Positions 11,801 to 22,768 of a stretch of DNA of 64,000 nt are shown one piece after another. Both the position numbers and the translations under genes were made by a program. The first letter of the stretch is position 1; every line of letters starts with the position of its first letter. This DNA comes from Watersipora subatra. Lineage: Eukaryota; Bryozoa; Gymnolaemata; Cheilostomatida; Watersiporidae. The notes under the pieces are model-generated. The model worked only from the letters and a program-made list of their open reading frames with translations. It ran no database searches and was not told where the DNA came from. The DNA is taken from positions 40,378,302 through 40,442,301 of the forward strand of contig NC_088717.1 of the NCBI RefSeq assembly GCF_963576615.1, read 5' to 3'.

Positions 11801-14800
11801 ATATGTAACATTTGCAGTAGAATGAAACAGATTGTCACATGACACACTTTGTCTATTGGGTTACAAAGCAAACTGTGCCATAGCGATGAGAAACATATTT
11901 GAGTTCTACAATAATAAGTTGTCTTTTTGGGGTCTCTTCTGCAATTAGCTATAAATCTACTTATTAATATAACATAATACTAATGACAATCACTAGCTTT
12001 GGAAACAACTCATCTATCAAATATTCATTTATCAGCCCATCAGCATGTATTAGTTCAGAGGCTCAGCTTACAGAACAGCAGTAAATGGCACCAACCTTTT
12101 TCACAAGCTTCTTAGGGTTGCTCAAATAAAAAGCGTGAGCACTCACCGCTTTAGGAAGAAGTAGTTATCAATGGCGAATGAAATTTGGCCTCATGCCTCA
12201 ACCAGGCCCGTATTCCCTGGGGCGGCTGGCCGGCTGAGCCGCCCCAACTTTTTAGTCGGGGCGTGCCTCATGCCTCAACACTACTTAGTCATAATTTGAT
12301 GCATATCTGTGATGTTTTCAAAAGCCCTGAAGCAGCATTTTACAGAGAGGATTACCTGTAAAAGAAGCAGCAGACCCATGGCAAGTATACTTGTTCCATG
12401 ACAACGGAGTAATGCCATCCACAGTCTTGGGCGACCTCCTGTCCTCCATTTGTACAATTCCTTGTCCCACTCCCTATAAAAAGAACAGACGTCTCTAGGA
12501 GGCCAGAAACAAACCACCATAAAGTAGGAACTAGGAATTGTTGTGCTAATCCTATTCAACTAGCATTGATACATCTCCGTGAAGTAGTCAGACTGTTTTT
12601 GAAGAAAAGAGAAACATACAAAGTGACCTTGAGAACTTACTTTCCGAGCCTTGTCGACAGCATGATGGACGAGTCCTCTGGGAGAACATCGTAAATGTCC
12701 ACCTCCTCCAGCCCCTTTCGATAGCCCTGCCGAAACAGACCTCCCACCCACCTGCAAAAACAATTACTCAACTAATAGCCGATGAGACCTACTTCCTTCA
12801 AAAACCTTCCATGCAGCTAAACACCCTCGGTAGAATTGACATTTCCAAGGTCGCCTCCCCGCATTAAGAAATATCAGCGACGTCACTATTTCTGTACATG
12901 AACTGCCTGGCTACAAACTTTTTTTCAGTTTGACTATGGCTCCCTAGTCAACAACTCTCTAGACCTAATCCCTGCCAATCGGCTGATGATTGTTATGAAA
13001 CAACAAAAGCAACTAAAATATTACATAATATATTATTCATATTATGGGGGTAAAGTTCGGATTAACTACTGCTCCATCAGTGTGAGAGAACTAGAAGCAG
13101 CAAGAAACGACCAACCTCTTATAAAATAAGTAAAAAACCTCCACCGAATAAAATAGTCAAATAGTTAAGTTGTAAACAATTGTTTGCTACATAAGTATGA
13201 CCTAACTAAGTCAACAAAAACTAGGTCACAACTGTCTATACAAACCACGTTACCAAATAAGGACAATTAAAAGTCATCATCCAGGGTGCTACCGAAAATC
13301 TCAATATTTAGGAGAATTACAGTAAGTTTTGGCCTTGATTAGGACATGTGAGGGTGCATGATAACCAAGTGGATATGTGCATGCGTGTAAATACATCATT
13401 AAAAGCCATAGCAACGAATCTTTACAGATATTTTAGTGTTTTAGGATACGATAACCGAACCCTTCATTATAACAAACAAACACATTTAGTATATGCGCTA
13501 AAATATTTTATGGAGTTAATTCGCAGGTGATTGATAGAGTAATTAGTATCTTGGTCGGCTACAGCTATAAGCAGCATAAAAAAGATAACTCCGAGTTTAT
13601 TGATAGGACTAGATCAGCGGTACTTTGGTAGTATCGCTAGTACAGCGGTATATTGGTCGGTCGTGTTTATTCTATTACAATCTGCCTTCATGTGACCATT
13701 CTGTGTTACAACCGAGATGTGGCGACAACTTCAGCTGCACAAGGAATGCGTTGCAATAGATTCCTGGCAGATAATGGGCTTCACTTATCCGACGTCAGCT
13801 CGAAATGCTCTTTGTCAGCTACTAGTGTAATTCTCCTCCACATGGGAATGTGAACAAGGGTTCTTGGGTTGAATAGCCATTGTCTAACAGAGCCTAGACA
13901 TGATCTCAAATGTGCTGTAAGGTTGTGCCTCGGATAGACCAGCTTGTGCAGGAGAAACAGTTGCATATATCGTATTAAATTATATTTGTTTACTTATCGG
14001 TGTTATGATATAATAAATACTAGTAGTTGAGCACTATAAGTTATTTTGGAGCCAGGTGGTAGGTGTTGCAAAAATGAAATGGGTAGTGTACAATAAAATA
14101 AGTTTGAGAAACACTGGACTAGACTAATGATTATCACATACCCCGTTCCATGAAAGTAAATTGTTCAATATTTTGTTAAATGTACCTTTTAGGGTACAGA
14201 TAGGGAATCTAAAAGTACTTCTATTTCAGCCCACCCTCAGTTGATACCATTAACAAACCAGAGTCGCAGATCGTAGACTGAGTCAGCAATTCTGTTGCGA
14301 GTGATCATATATAACTAACAAGTAATGGCAATCGTGTAACATATAATTAAAGGCAAACAAATAGCTAAGTAAGGACCACAAATTTGAAAACGATGCCGAG
14401 AAACACCTGTTATCGAGCCATTACTGGCCTGCACATTTCATACATAGAGCAAACAAGCAGAAACAAACAGAACGGAGTAATCAATAGTTGGTCGTCTAGA
14501 GACAATAGATATAACTGAAAAGGGGCACACACCCGCCTCAGCTATGAATATATCAGCCAAGTGTTGTTTGGGTCATCTCATGCCGATAGACAAGGTCAAT
14601 GTTATAGTTTGATGATATAGGCTAAGGTACAAACATGAGTCAAACTAAAAGTATGTACAGTAAATTGAACGGGAGCAGCCTGCCTATTGATTGCTTGAAC
14701 CGAGTAATAGAAATGACTGTCGAATATCATCTTCTGTATATACGTACTTCCTGCTTTAGTCATAGACTGAAGGATGCAGCAAGTGCCTGAGAGCAGCGAG

Positions 14801-17800
14801 TAAAGTAAAAAGGAAAAGGATGCAGAGGTGATCAATGGTAAAGGATGGCAAATCAAAATACAGCAACGATGATGAACTGGCCAATAAAATGACAGCAGAG
14901 ACGATGAACTAGCTAATAAAACGACAACAGAGATGATGAACTGGCCAATATAATGACAGCAGAGATGATGAACTGGCCAATTTAACGACAGCAGGGATCA
15001 TGAACTGGCCAGTATAACGAAAGCAGAGATGATGAACTGGCCAATATAATGACAGCAGAGACGATGAACCGGCCAATATAATGACAGCAGAGACGATGAA
15101 CTGCCCAATATAATGACAGCAGAGACAATGAACCGGCCAATATAACGACAGCAGAGATGATGAACTGACCAATATAACGACAGCAGAGACGATGAACTGG
15201 CCAATATAACGACAGCAGAGACGATGAACTGGCCAATATAATGACAGCAGAGACGATGAACTGACCAATATAATGACAGCAGAGACGATGAACTGGCCAA
15301 TATAACGACAGCAGAGATGATGAACTGGCCAATATAACGACAGCAGAGACGATGAACTGGCAAACCATTGTGAAGCAAAACTAAAGAAAAACTGAGCTAT
15401 AAAATGGCTGACAAAATAGAAGTTTAGATTTGTTACATTTCTAAAGATCCTAATTAATAGCAGAAACCTTCAGACGTCTACACAAGTGAATAACTACTAA
15501 TTCTCATAAATAACATATTCATCAATATGATGTGTTCAAGAATGTTTAGCCCTAAAGCGGACTCGACATGATGACCATTACGTAAAAAAATTCCTGTAAC
15601 CTATAGTCGCTGTTCACCTTAAACCAACTATGCAAAAGTAGCGTCTCCGGCGATATGACTTACCTCAAAAAACGGGAGTCACAAATCCCAGGCATCTCGC
15701 ACTGGGTATCAATATGCTAGCATACTCTTCTGGCAGCGTCGAATGCAGCGGAATGAAAGCGCTAGTCAGTGATATCACCAAAGGAGCGTGGTAATCATAT
15801 ACTGCCCTATTCATCGAGTGTTTATGCCTTGTCTTTATAGTTTAGTTACAACTGTATTCAATAACACGTTTCATTCTAGCAACAAATCTAATTCAGCTCA
15901 TTTGATTGAAATTGCTGCCCTATTACAATAGAATAGAGAGAAAACAATGACGTCTTGTTAGAGCCGAGGCCATACTGTATAATCCTCAAGGATTTAGGAT
16001 GGATAAAGCGGAGTGGTGTCGAGACCAAGCTGCGAATACATAGAGAATGTTTAATAGAACAGCGAGTGAACATAAAATAGAGCTATGAAAGTCCAGTTAG
16101 AGGTTAAAACAAGCATTACTTCTGTAGTAACATTAGCTCTTCTTTAACAAATTTGTTGAAAAAATTCCAAAATAAGCGGATTATAAAAAAGTCTGATTTT
16201 TCTAACCTATCACACAGAGGATGTAGACAAAAAAACATACATGACTTGTAAAATACATGTAGGTGAAGACTCATTCACTCTGAGACATCACGCAGTAAGT
16301 TCAACTGACCCGAGTTTTTGTGGTAGCCAAGAGGGATAATGACTAACCTGTGGAGGCCAAAAGGGATAATGATTGACCTGTGGTGGCCAAGAGGGATAAT
16401 GACTGACCTGTAGTGGCCAAGAGGGATAATGACTGACCTGTAGTGGCCAAGAGGGATAATGACTGATCTGTGGTGGCCAAGAGGGATAATGACTGACCTG
16501 TGGTGGCCAAGAAAGATAATGACTGACCTGTGGTGGCCAAGAGGGATAATGACTGACCTGTGATGGCCAAGAGAGATAATGACTGACCTGTGATGGCCAA
16601 GAGGGATAATGACAGATCTGTGGTGGCCAAGAGAAATAATGACTGACCTAAGGTGGCCAAGAGGGATAAAGACTGACCTGTGGTGGCCAAGAGAGATATT
16701 GACTAACCTGTAGTGGCCAAAAAGGATAATGACTGACCTTGGTGGCCAAGAAGGATAATGACTGACCACTCATCATTGAAAGCAATGCGTAAAGGACAAC
16801 TACCAGTTTAAGAGTAACCAGAGGCCTTGTAAGGGATCATTGTGTGTAATTTACCTCACTTGCACCAGAGAAACTTCTGGAAAGAACGCACGAGTGCCTG
16901 AGGCGTCGCTGAGATCACCCAGTCTCTTCTGACTTACTCTGATTATCATGGTAAGGAGCAGTACACAAATAAAACAGGTTGATTTTTTTCCTTAGATAGA
17001 GATCTTAAGCCCACAATCCATGATAATGGTTTTGTAATAAGATGGCAGGATACCGACACAGTGTTGCAAGGATTTAGAATGACTAGACTTTACAGATTGT
17101 AAGAGCAAATATTCTAACCGCGTACCAACACGCATTACGAGTTTTCTAGAGAAATCTACCTACAAGTTGCAATTCCTTTAATACTCACTTGCCTTTGTTA
17201 TTATCTTACTGCATGTTTCATGATTAATGCGATAATTTAAAAACTTCTATATGAAGCTTTATGTGAAGAAACTTCAAGACACCTTATTTTTACTGCACTA
17301 TCAAACAAAGACTGATGAAATTTAGAAGGGGCGAGTTTAAAGTTTCGATTTCTTTCCGAATCATGGTATTAGATGCTTACAAGCTCTGAAAATATGAACA
17401 AGAACATTTTGCCATAGAAAATATATTAAACCAAAAGCATCTATAGATACACCTGCAATATATGTCTAACAAGACAGTAGATGACAGCTCTGTTGAGGTA
17501 GTAACCACCAGCGTCATAATGTAATTACCGGTATACAACATTTTTATAAAAACAACAAGCAGTTGCCTCCACCTACCAAGCTCATTTACTATAACGGATA
17601 GTTAATCTAATCCAGCTGTAAGCATACAATTGGTTTACCTACTTATCAAATAAAAAATAGTGCAAATGCTTACTGTATTTTAGCTGTAACAATTATTAAT
17701 TTATTGCCTTAGAAAAACTAAACTGGGCAGTGCTTGGAGAGTTGTCTTACCATAAGAGAGTCTGAGTAATGCAGCTTCCAGTACCACTTGGATGGGGCCT

Positions 17801-17821
17801 CGAGGTGTATTTAATGTCCAT
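2604..17821 (-). CDS. ABCC4-like: ABCC-family (MRP4/ABCC4-like) ABC transporter, 5' nine exons, partial
   Basis: Full-size ABC exporters of this family move organic anions and conjugates across membranes using ATP. Exons in coding order: 17751-17821, 12641-12751, 12356-12473, 10383-10595, 7865-8124, 7322-7447, 5082-5220, 3359-3469, 2604-2816. All junctions are GT-AG, phases agree throughout, and the total is 1,362 bp, or 454 residues. The start ATG at 17821 is the first after an in-frame TGA. Landmarks: LLWWVGGLFRQGYRKGLEE and DIYDVLPEDSS near the N-terminus, then hydrophobic segments of the first transmembrane domain (residues about 85-400), with LMAQDSQKLDQ and VRSVKIYCWE, then Walker A GPPGSGK at the end. 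There is no extra N-terminal membrane domain (TMD0), so it resembles short MRPs such as ABCC4. The remaining ATPase domain and second half lie off the left edge. Orthology to ABCC4 rather than a sister paralogue is inferred. Confidence 0.88.
3613..3845. repeat. Minisatellite, 32-bp unit, about 7 copies
   Basis: The unit holds TATCTAACATGTCATATAAT and CCTTGAGATATG. AACATGT recurs every 32 bp (3624, 3656 and on). It is in the ABCC intron between the exons at 3359-3469 and 5082-5220, just before the dispersed repeat copy. Confidence 0.9.
3848..5022. repeat. Dispersed repeat, copy 1, in an ABCC intron
   Basis: This stretch is closely similar to 8231-9615 in the same orientation. Shared blocks include GTCATACAGCCCACGACC near the left edge, ACTGATGGTTGAGAAA, a block with GACTGGTGAAAT, and GATGAATAATTTTC near the right edge. 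It ends about 60 bp from the donor of the exon at 5082-5220. No clear terminal repeats or protein were recognised. An unclassified transposable element or a duplicated intron segment are both possible. Confidence 0.75.
5662..6401. mobile_element. Non-autonomous hAT-type element, 0.74 kb
   Basis: The left end reads CACGGGTCGGCAACC (5662-5676) and the right end GGTTGCCGACCCCTG (6387-6401). These are 15-bp inverted repeats with one mismatch. They match the general CAGGGGTCGGCAACC ends known from animal hAT-type elements (from memory, not checked). No clear 8-bp target duplication remains. The right flank is a 30-bp minisatellite, whose expansion could have erased it. No transposase is present. 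It lies in the ABCC intron between the exons at 5082-5220 and 7322-7447. Confidence 0.65.
6402..7040. repeat. Minisatellite, 30-bp unit, about 21 copies
   Basis: The unit consists of TACTATGCACTACTTACACT followed by ATGCTATAGG. Variants differ at the last bases (AGG or AGACA). The array decays at its right end after about 6960. It starts directly at the end of the hAT-type element. Because the unit is a multiple of three, two forward frames stay open and translate to repetitive peptides; this is not evidence for a gene. Confidence 0.95.
8231..9615. repeat. Dispersed repeat, copy 2, in an ABCC intron
   Basis: Similar to 3848-5022 over its length, with extra internal duplications. The AACAGCAATAATGAAA block occurs twice (near 8400 and 8655), and the block with CCAATGCACAATTT is repeated near 8540, 8795 and 8905. 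The right end carries ATTCGCTCCGCTCGTTTG. It lies between the exons at 7865-8124 and 10383-10595. No coding capacity is shared by both copies. Confidence 0.75.
9616..10382. other. ABCC intron sequence without recognised content
   Basis: AT-rich intron DNA between the dispersed repeat and the exon at 10383-10595. No exon, element ends or RNA gene were recognised. Confidence 0.5.
10596..12355. other. ABCC intron 3
   Basis: AT-rich intron between the exons at 10383-10595 and 12356-12473. It holds a short TA run near 10695 and, near 12200-12260, a GC-rich patch with GGGGCGGCTGGCCGGCTGAG that may be a fragment of a DNA transposon end. Nothing else is recognisable. Confidence 0.4.
14867..15363. 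repeat. Minisatellite, 32-bp unit, about 15 copies
   Basis: The unit is GATGAACTGGCCAATATAAC followed by GACAGCAGAGAC. Repeats start 32 bp apart (15191 and 15223, for example). Variants include TAATGACAGC and GAACCGGCC. All three minus-strand frames are open across parts of it, an effect of the repeat. Confidence 0.95.
16320..16770. repeat. Minisatellite, 30-bp unit, about 15 copies
   Basis: The unit reads GATAATGACTGACCTGTGGT then GGCCAAGAGG, in register with 30-bp spacing. The long minus-strand open frames here are the translated repeat. It lies in ABCC intron 1. Confidence 0.95.
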
Positions 17822-20284
17822 CTGGTATGGGTTTTCTATCCAAACATTGTCAGCTCAACATTTCTAAAAAGTATTTTAATGATTACGGGAAATAAGATCT
17901 ACATCCATATAACACAAGGAAAAGCTGAAAACCAAGTTAATATTATAATAAAACATCTTAAATAAAAATTCCAAAACACATTAATTTAATATTTTTTACT
18001 GTAATATGACGATTAAAAGATTAGAACATAAAAAACCAAAGTTTAAAAACAAATTATCAAGACTTTCCTCAGCAATGGTCACCTCTTGTGAATTCTCTTA
18101 AGTACAACAGTAACATGAACTATTGCATTTTATTGTTTAAACTACCCAAAGCAAGATTATACGAACTTAGAAAAATCTGTGATGTTCTATTTTTTACCAA
18201 AAGTCTTATATATATTATATACACATATACGGTATATATTATATATATTTATTTAAATATGTATATTTAAATAGCAATAAAACAATGAAGCGTATATATA
18301 TACATTGTGTATATATATATATATATATCAGCAAACTGGATGTATTCATGCGAGAGATGAAGAGCACTTGTACTGAGCACATTAATATTTTACACTACAC
18401 TCTTATTTGTAAATGTTTCCGTTCAGCGCACTTCCTTGTTGACATCAGCAATTACCAAATGTATAATGTTTAAATAATTATACCAAAAGCATTGTTCAAA
18501 AGTATATTAAATTGTAATAAACTTTTTCTTCAGGTCGTACCGTTATAGTTGTAATACAAATTTTATGATTGCTTATGGTTTTTTTGTGTATTTGTTGAAA
18601 AACATGTATTTTAACATACAGCAAAATAATATGGAATTTATAAAGCGTGCAAACATTATTGTTCTAATAAGCAAATCAGTAAATATTTTTTCAAGTTTAT
18701 GAATACATTTCATTAAAGTAGCAAGTGGAATATTTACCAATCTCTTTAATGTTGAAAAGAGCTGAAATTAATTATTCAATTTTAACACAAATGCATAGAT
18801 ACTTAGTTGTACACTTGTTTAGTATATAGTAGACTACGTTTATATACCTACATATAAGCAACAAAAACTCGAGCCAGTTAGAGTGTATTCTCTTCAAGTT
18901 AGAAGTTACTGCATTAATTTCCAATATAATAAACATGGTAAAATACTTGTTCAAGTTAGTTATATCTTATAATATAAAATGTTACAAAATTATACAAAAT
19001 ATATCCATTCTATCTGTAAAACTATAACAACAGTTTATAAGCAAACACATCGACAGGTGAAAGATGTTAAATTGTATAATAATTTTATAATATTTATATT
19101 ATATAAATTTAATATTTTATAACAACTTTAAATAGGCACCAGTGTTGCCCAGAAATATGTGCTTTAAACTTATTCTTCCCTGCATCTATTCGTGTCTATG
19201 CTATGCGTATAGCTATCAATCTATCTGATACATGCATTTGTCCACGTTTGTCTGAAAGTCTATTTGCTTGAGCGATGTCTATATATGCATATATATATGT
19301 GTGTACACACACACACCCCCACACACATATAAAAATATGTATATATATACATATGTATGCGCATCATATATAAATATGACGGGCACACACACACATGCAC
19401 ACACTTGCATGCACAAGCGCACACCGGCACACACTTGCAGCGCATGCACGCATATGCATGCACATACATGTGTGCACATACACACACTTGCAGCACATGT
19501 ACACATATGCATTCACATGGACACACATGCATGCACATACACACATTTGTACACACCTGCATGTGCATGCACACATAAGCCTACACACACATGCACGCAA
19601 ACGGATGCATGCTAATGGCAAAGTAAAACTTGATTAGAAACTGAATTCGCTTGAACTCCAAAGGCAAGTCAGTAGGACTGAACGGTATCTTGGAAACAAA
19701 CACAGACTCCCCTTCAGAGTAAATCTTTAAAAGTTCAAAAGAATTCGAAATGAATTCAAAAGAATTTGCAAAAAACATTCAATAATAACGGCTCAAGAAA
19801 ACTATATTGTCATTTGATTTTTAAAAGTTTGGAAGATTTAAAAAAATTCTAAAACCTTAGCTGGAAAGTCAGTCATTTACATAAAAATTTTCAAGTAGTC
19901 TTGTGGTAGTAGTAGTGGTTTGGCAGATTATACGATCAACAGATTCAGCTGACACATATATAGACAGAGTTACAGTTTTGAAATGAGTGGACAGTGTGCA
20001 ACTCGTTTATTTGGCTCGTTTATTTTATTTTTTTAATACTTATTCAGATTATTATACAGAAATCATACTCTAACAATAAATAAACAAATGTTTTATTATC
20101 ATTTCGGTTATATCCAGTACTAGTTTTGTTAAATACCCTCGTCAACCCTTTATTGATCAATTTAGAGCTTGTCAGAGTTTTCTAACCATTAGGCTAAACT
20201 TAACTACTAAACATGTAAACTACATGGCGACACACCTTGAAGTATATCAATAAAGCAAATATTTAAACTAATACAACAACTAGC
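17822..20284. other. Intergenic region upstream of the ABCC gene
   Basis: Contains AT-rich DNA, TA runs near 18220-18330 and the alternating purine-pyrimidine tract at 19260-19625. No exon or RNA gene was recognised. The ABCC promoter should lie in the part nearest 17822, but no core motif stands out. Confidence 0.5.
19260..19625. repeat. CA/TG-rich alternating purine-pyrimidine tract
   Basis: About 365 bp dominated by ACACAC, CATGCA and CACATACA blocks, with TATATA at the left. Frames on both strands stay open because of the composition. Such alternating tracts can adopt Z-DNA; that is known of the sequence class and is not shown here. Confidence 0.9.
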
Positions 20285-21274
20285 ATTTCTATCTATCTAT
20301 CTATCTCGATAAAATATCTCTTGTGGCCCGATAAGCCTTTAGAGATAAGATGCGACTATAACGATAAAAGAGATCAGATATTCTTGTAAAATCGAGAGTT
20401 AAATAAAATCCGCTATTGAGCCTGTTCCATATATATATCAAAACTTCATGACTCGGTTAAAAAATGAGAACTTCATGGCATCTGTATTAATAGTGTGCCT
20501 AATATTAGACCCACGAGTAAAATACGCGGAGTTGCACAGTGTAAACTTTTTAAAATCGACCATAAGGTCTTGATTTAAAATTTTCAGTAAAGTGTTTTTA
20601 TCCTTAGTGCATCTTCTCTCTTCAAGAGTGTGCCAAGACATGTTTTCCATTGAAGATGTAATACTGTCATACTTCCTAAAACCGTTTGCCCATCTGAACG
20701 CTCTTCTGTTTATGGCTTCCAAATCCCTAATGATGTACATAAAATGTGGATTCCACACCTCTGAAGCATACTCCAGTAAAGGACGACATACACTAAAATA
20801 AGCCGTTCTCTTAACAGCATGGGAAGTTCCTTTGAGAGTTCGCATAAGCATGTAAAGGGTGGCATTAGCCTTACGCATATTAAAATTTATATGATCACTA
20901 AAATTGAGCGATTTAGAAACCTGTATGCCCAGGTATACAAAGGAATGGGATGAAGTAAGCGGAGTGCCTCCATAACTGTATGTATGCAAAAATTTAACCG
21001 GCTCCATTGACGTGGATGTGCATTTAGCTACATTAAATTTTAGCTGCCAAGATCCGGCCCACGCAGCAACTCTGCTCAACTGGTCCTGCAATGCTTGGCT
21101 GTCGGACACGCAACTAACAGGCCTGTAAAGGATGGCATCATCGGCAAATAAGCGTATAGATGTTGATGGACAGTTTAAAGCATCTGGCAGGTCATTGATG
21201 TAAATGAGAAAAAGTAGTGGTCCGAGCACTGAACCCTGAGGCACACCCATAATATGTACCAAAACTGGTAGCAA
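20285..21274 (-). mobile_element. 5'-truncated non-LTR retrotransposon (LINE)
   Basis: The minus strand carries the 3' part of a LINE: a reverse transcriptase fragment, a short 3' untranslated stretch, then a (GATA)n tail read on the minus strand (20286-20306). A microsatellite tail in place of poly(A) is typical of some non-LTR clades. No endonuclease domain lies upstream of 21274, so the copy is truncated and cannot move by itself. Confidence 0.8.
20438..21274 (-). pseudogene. Reverse transcriptase fragment of a non-LTR retrotransposon
   Basis: The open frame of 278 codons covers the second half of the reverse transcriptase. GVPQGSVLGPLLFLIYINDL opens the recognisable part, followed by the catalytic FADD box (LFADDAILYR), YLGIQV and then CRPLLEYASEVW, in the usual non-LTR order. 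The frame is intact to its stop at 20438. The ATG at its start is not a real start, since the conserved protein should continue upstream. It resembles the jockey/CR1-type clades by eye; the clade is not assigned. Confidence 0.82.
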
Positions 21275-22768
21275 TTTAAATGGTGATTCATTTATGGTTA
21301 CTCAAATGTTTTGTAAATAAATATAAGTATTATATGGTCTCCAAGTTTACTTTAGTAGAAAAAATTAGATTAAACTTGAGAAGGATAATTCATACTAACA
21401 AAAAGGCTAAAAGAGTTAAAAAGCACATACCTACCGCAATAAAATGATAGATATTATAATTAAAACATTCATTTTGTAAAGAACAAACACAAACAACAAA
21501 TCATACACGCTACATAAATACATTTAACCACATTTGTGAAATGACTAATGCACTCTGGTGTTCAGTTAATTGCACCTTTTCAATTATTTAAATAATTAAG
21601 ATTGACATGTTTATTTTTAACATTTGTATTTTAGGTTACATCAGCCCTTGTTCAGAGGTATCAACTTACCATGATGATTGTCATACAACATTTTGTATTT
21701 TATTATTTTATTCTGCCTTTCCTTTTAGTATTATATTTTACTCCCCAATGACCTTTCTTTTCTAAGGTCTTAGGGTTCTCTCCAGACCTAGACGATGAGT
21801 AAGTCTACACTCAGCTATATGGCAGTCATGTTCCACAACCTCAAAGGACCTATCTAACACCATCACAACAATAGTATATAACATAGCTCGCTCACAATCA
21901 TTTGAAAAAGGACTTGCATGTATTTGGCATACCAAATGCAGAATCTCAAGAGCTGCATGACTAAATTTTCGAGCTGTGAGGGCAGCAAAGCATCATAAGT
22001 GACAACTTTTGATACAAATAACTAATGCTGCGTTAAACATGTTTGAAATTTAACTCACAAAATAAATCAGTAAAAGAGACATTACAACCAATTACTTACT
22101 TCGCTTCAGAAATTCTTCATGAACCGCCATTTGTTTTCTAACGATACCGATAGATGTCGCCTCAATCGATTTTTGTGAGTTGGTTTGGAGTTATAATTAG
22201 GATTTGAGCGTCTTATAGAGTGAACAGATATTGGAAATTTCCCTAATCTATTGGCAAACCTAAATGTATCGAAAACTCTTCGTGACACTATTTCATCAAT
22301 GTATTTCTATCGTAGAGTAATGCGTAAAGATTATTTTTCGTTACTTTTAGCGGTTAGCATTTAGCCTACAACGTAAATATTGGTAGAAATCCCATTATTA
22401 CATTTTCTTACATTTATGTCGTAAACCGTTTCAACTGATATGTTGAATTATGGAACGATGTCATAGTTGTCGCTGTTATGACAACTATTATTAATCCGCG
22501 AAACAACTATTAAGCATTTATAAATTAAAAACAACATTATTTAATAATTTTTATAAAAATAAACAAATAAAATATATACTGTACACAATATTGTTAAAAT
22601 ACAAAATTGAGTTTGACATTATGTTTAACGGAATATTATATTTTAAAGCGGATTATATTTACTCGTTAGGCGCAAAGTGGTTTTACGAAATATCGAATAG
22701 AGACATTAGAATTTTTTACAGTATTTGTTCCAGCATTAGGTTTTAATAAAACCTGAAAAACTGTGAAC
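21275..22768. other. Intergenic region upstream of the FAM47-family gene
   Basis: AT-rich DNA between the LINE and the FAM47 start. No conserved reading frame or RNA gene was recognised. The promoter of the plus-strand gene should lie near its right end. No TATA box stands out. Confidence 0.5.

Larger units (their letters stand above)
12752..17750. other. ABCC intron 1, about 5 kb
   Basis: This long intron separates the start-codon exon from the second exon. It contains two minisatellites (14867-15363 and 16320-16770). No reading frame in it has the character of a conserved protein. It could hold regulatory elements, but none can be identified by sight. Confidence 0.6.

Noticed and set aside
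14909..15378. Three overlapping 119-128-residue minus-strand frames
   Set aside because: All are translations of the same 32-bp minisatellite in different frames.
16275..16769. 164-residue minus-strand frame
   Set aside because: Translation of the 30-bp minisatellite; no homology or splice context.
19260..19637. Cys- and His-rich peptides on both strands
   Set aside because: Produced by a CA/TG-rich low-complexity tract.
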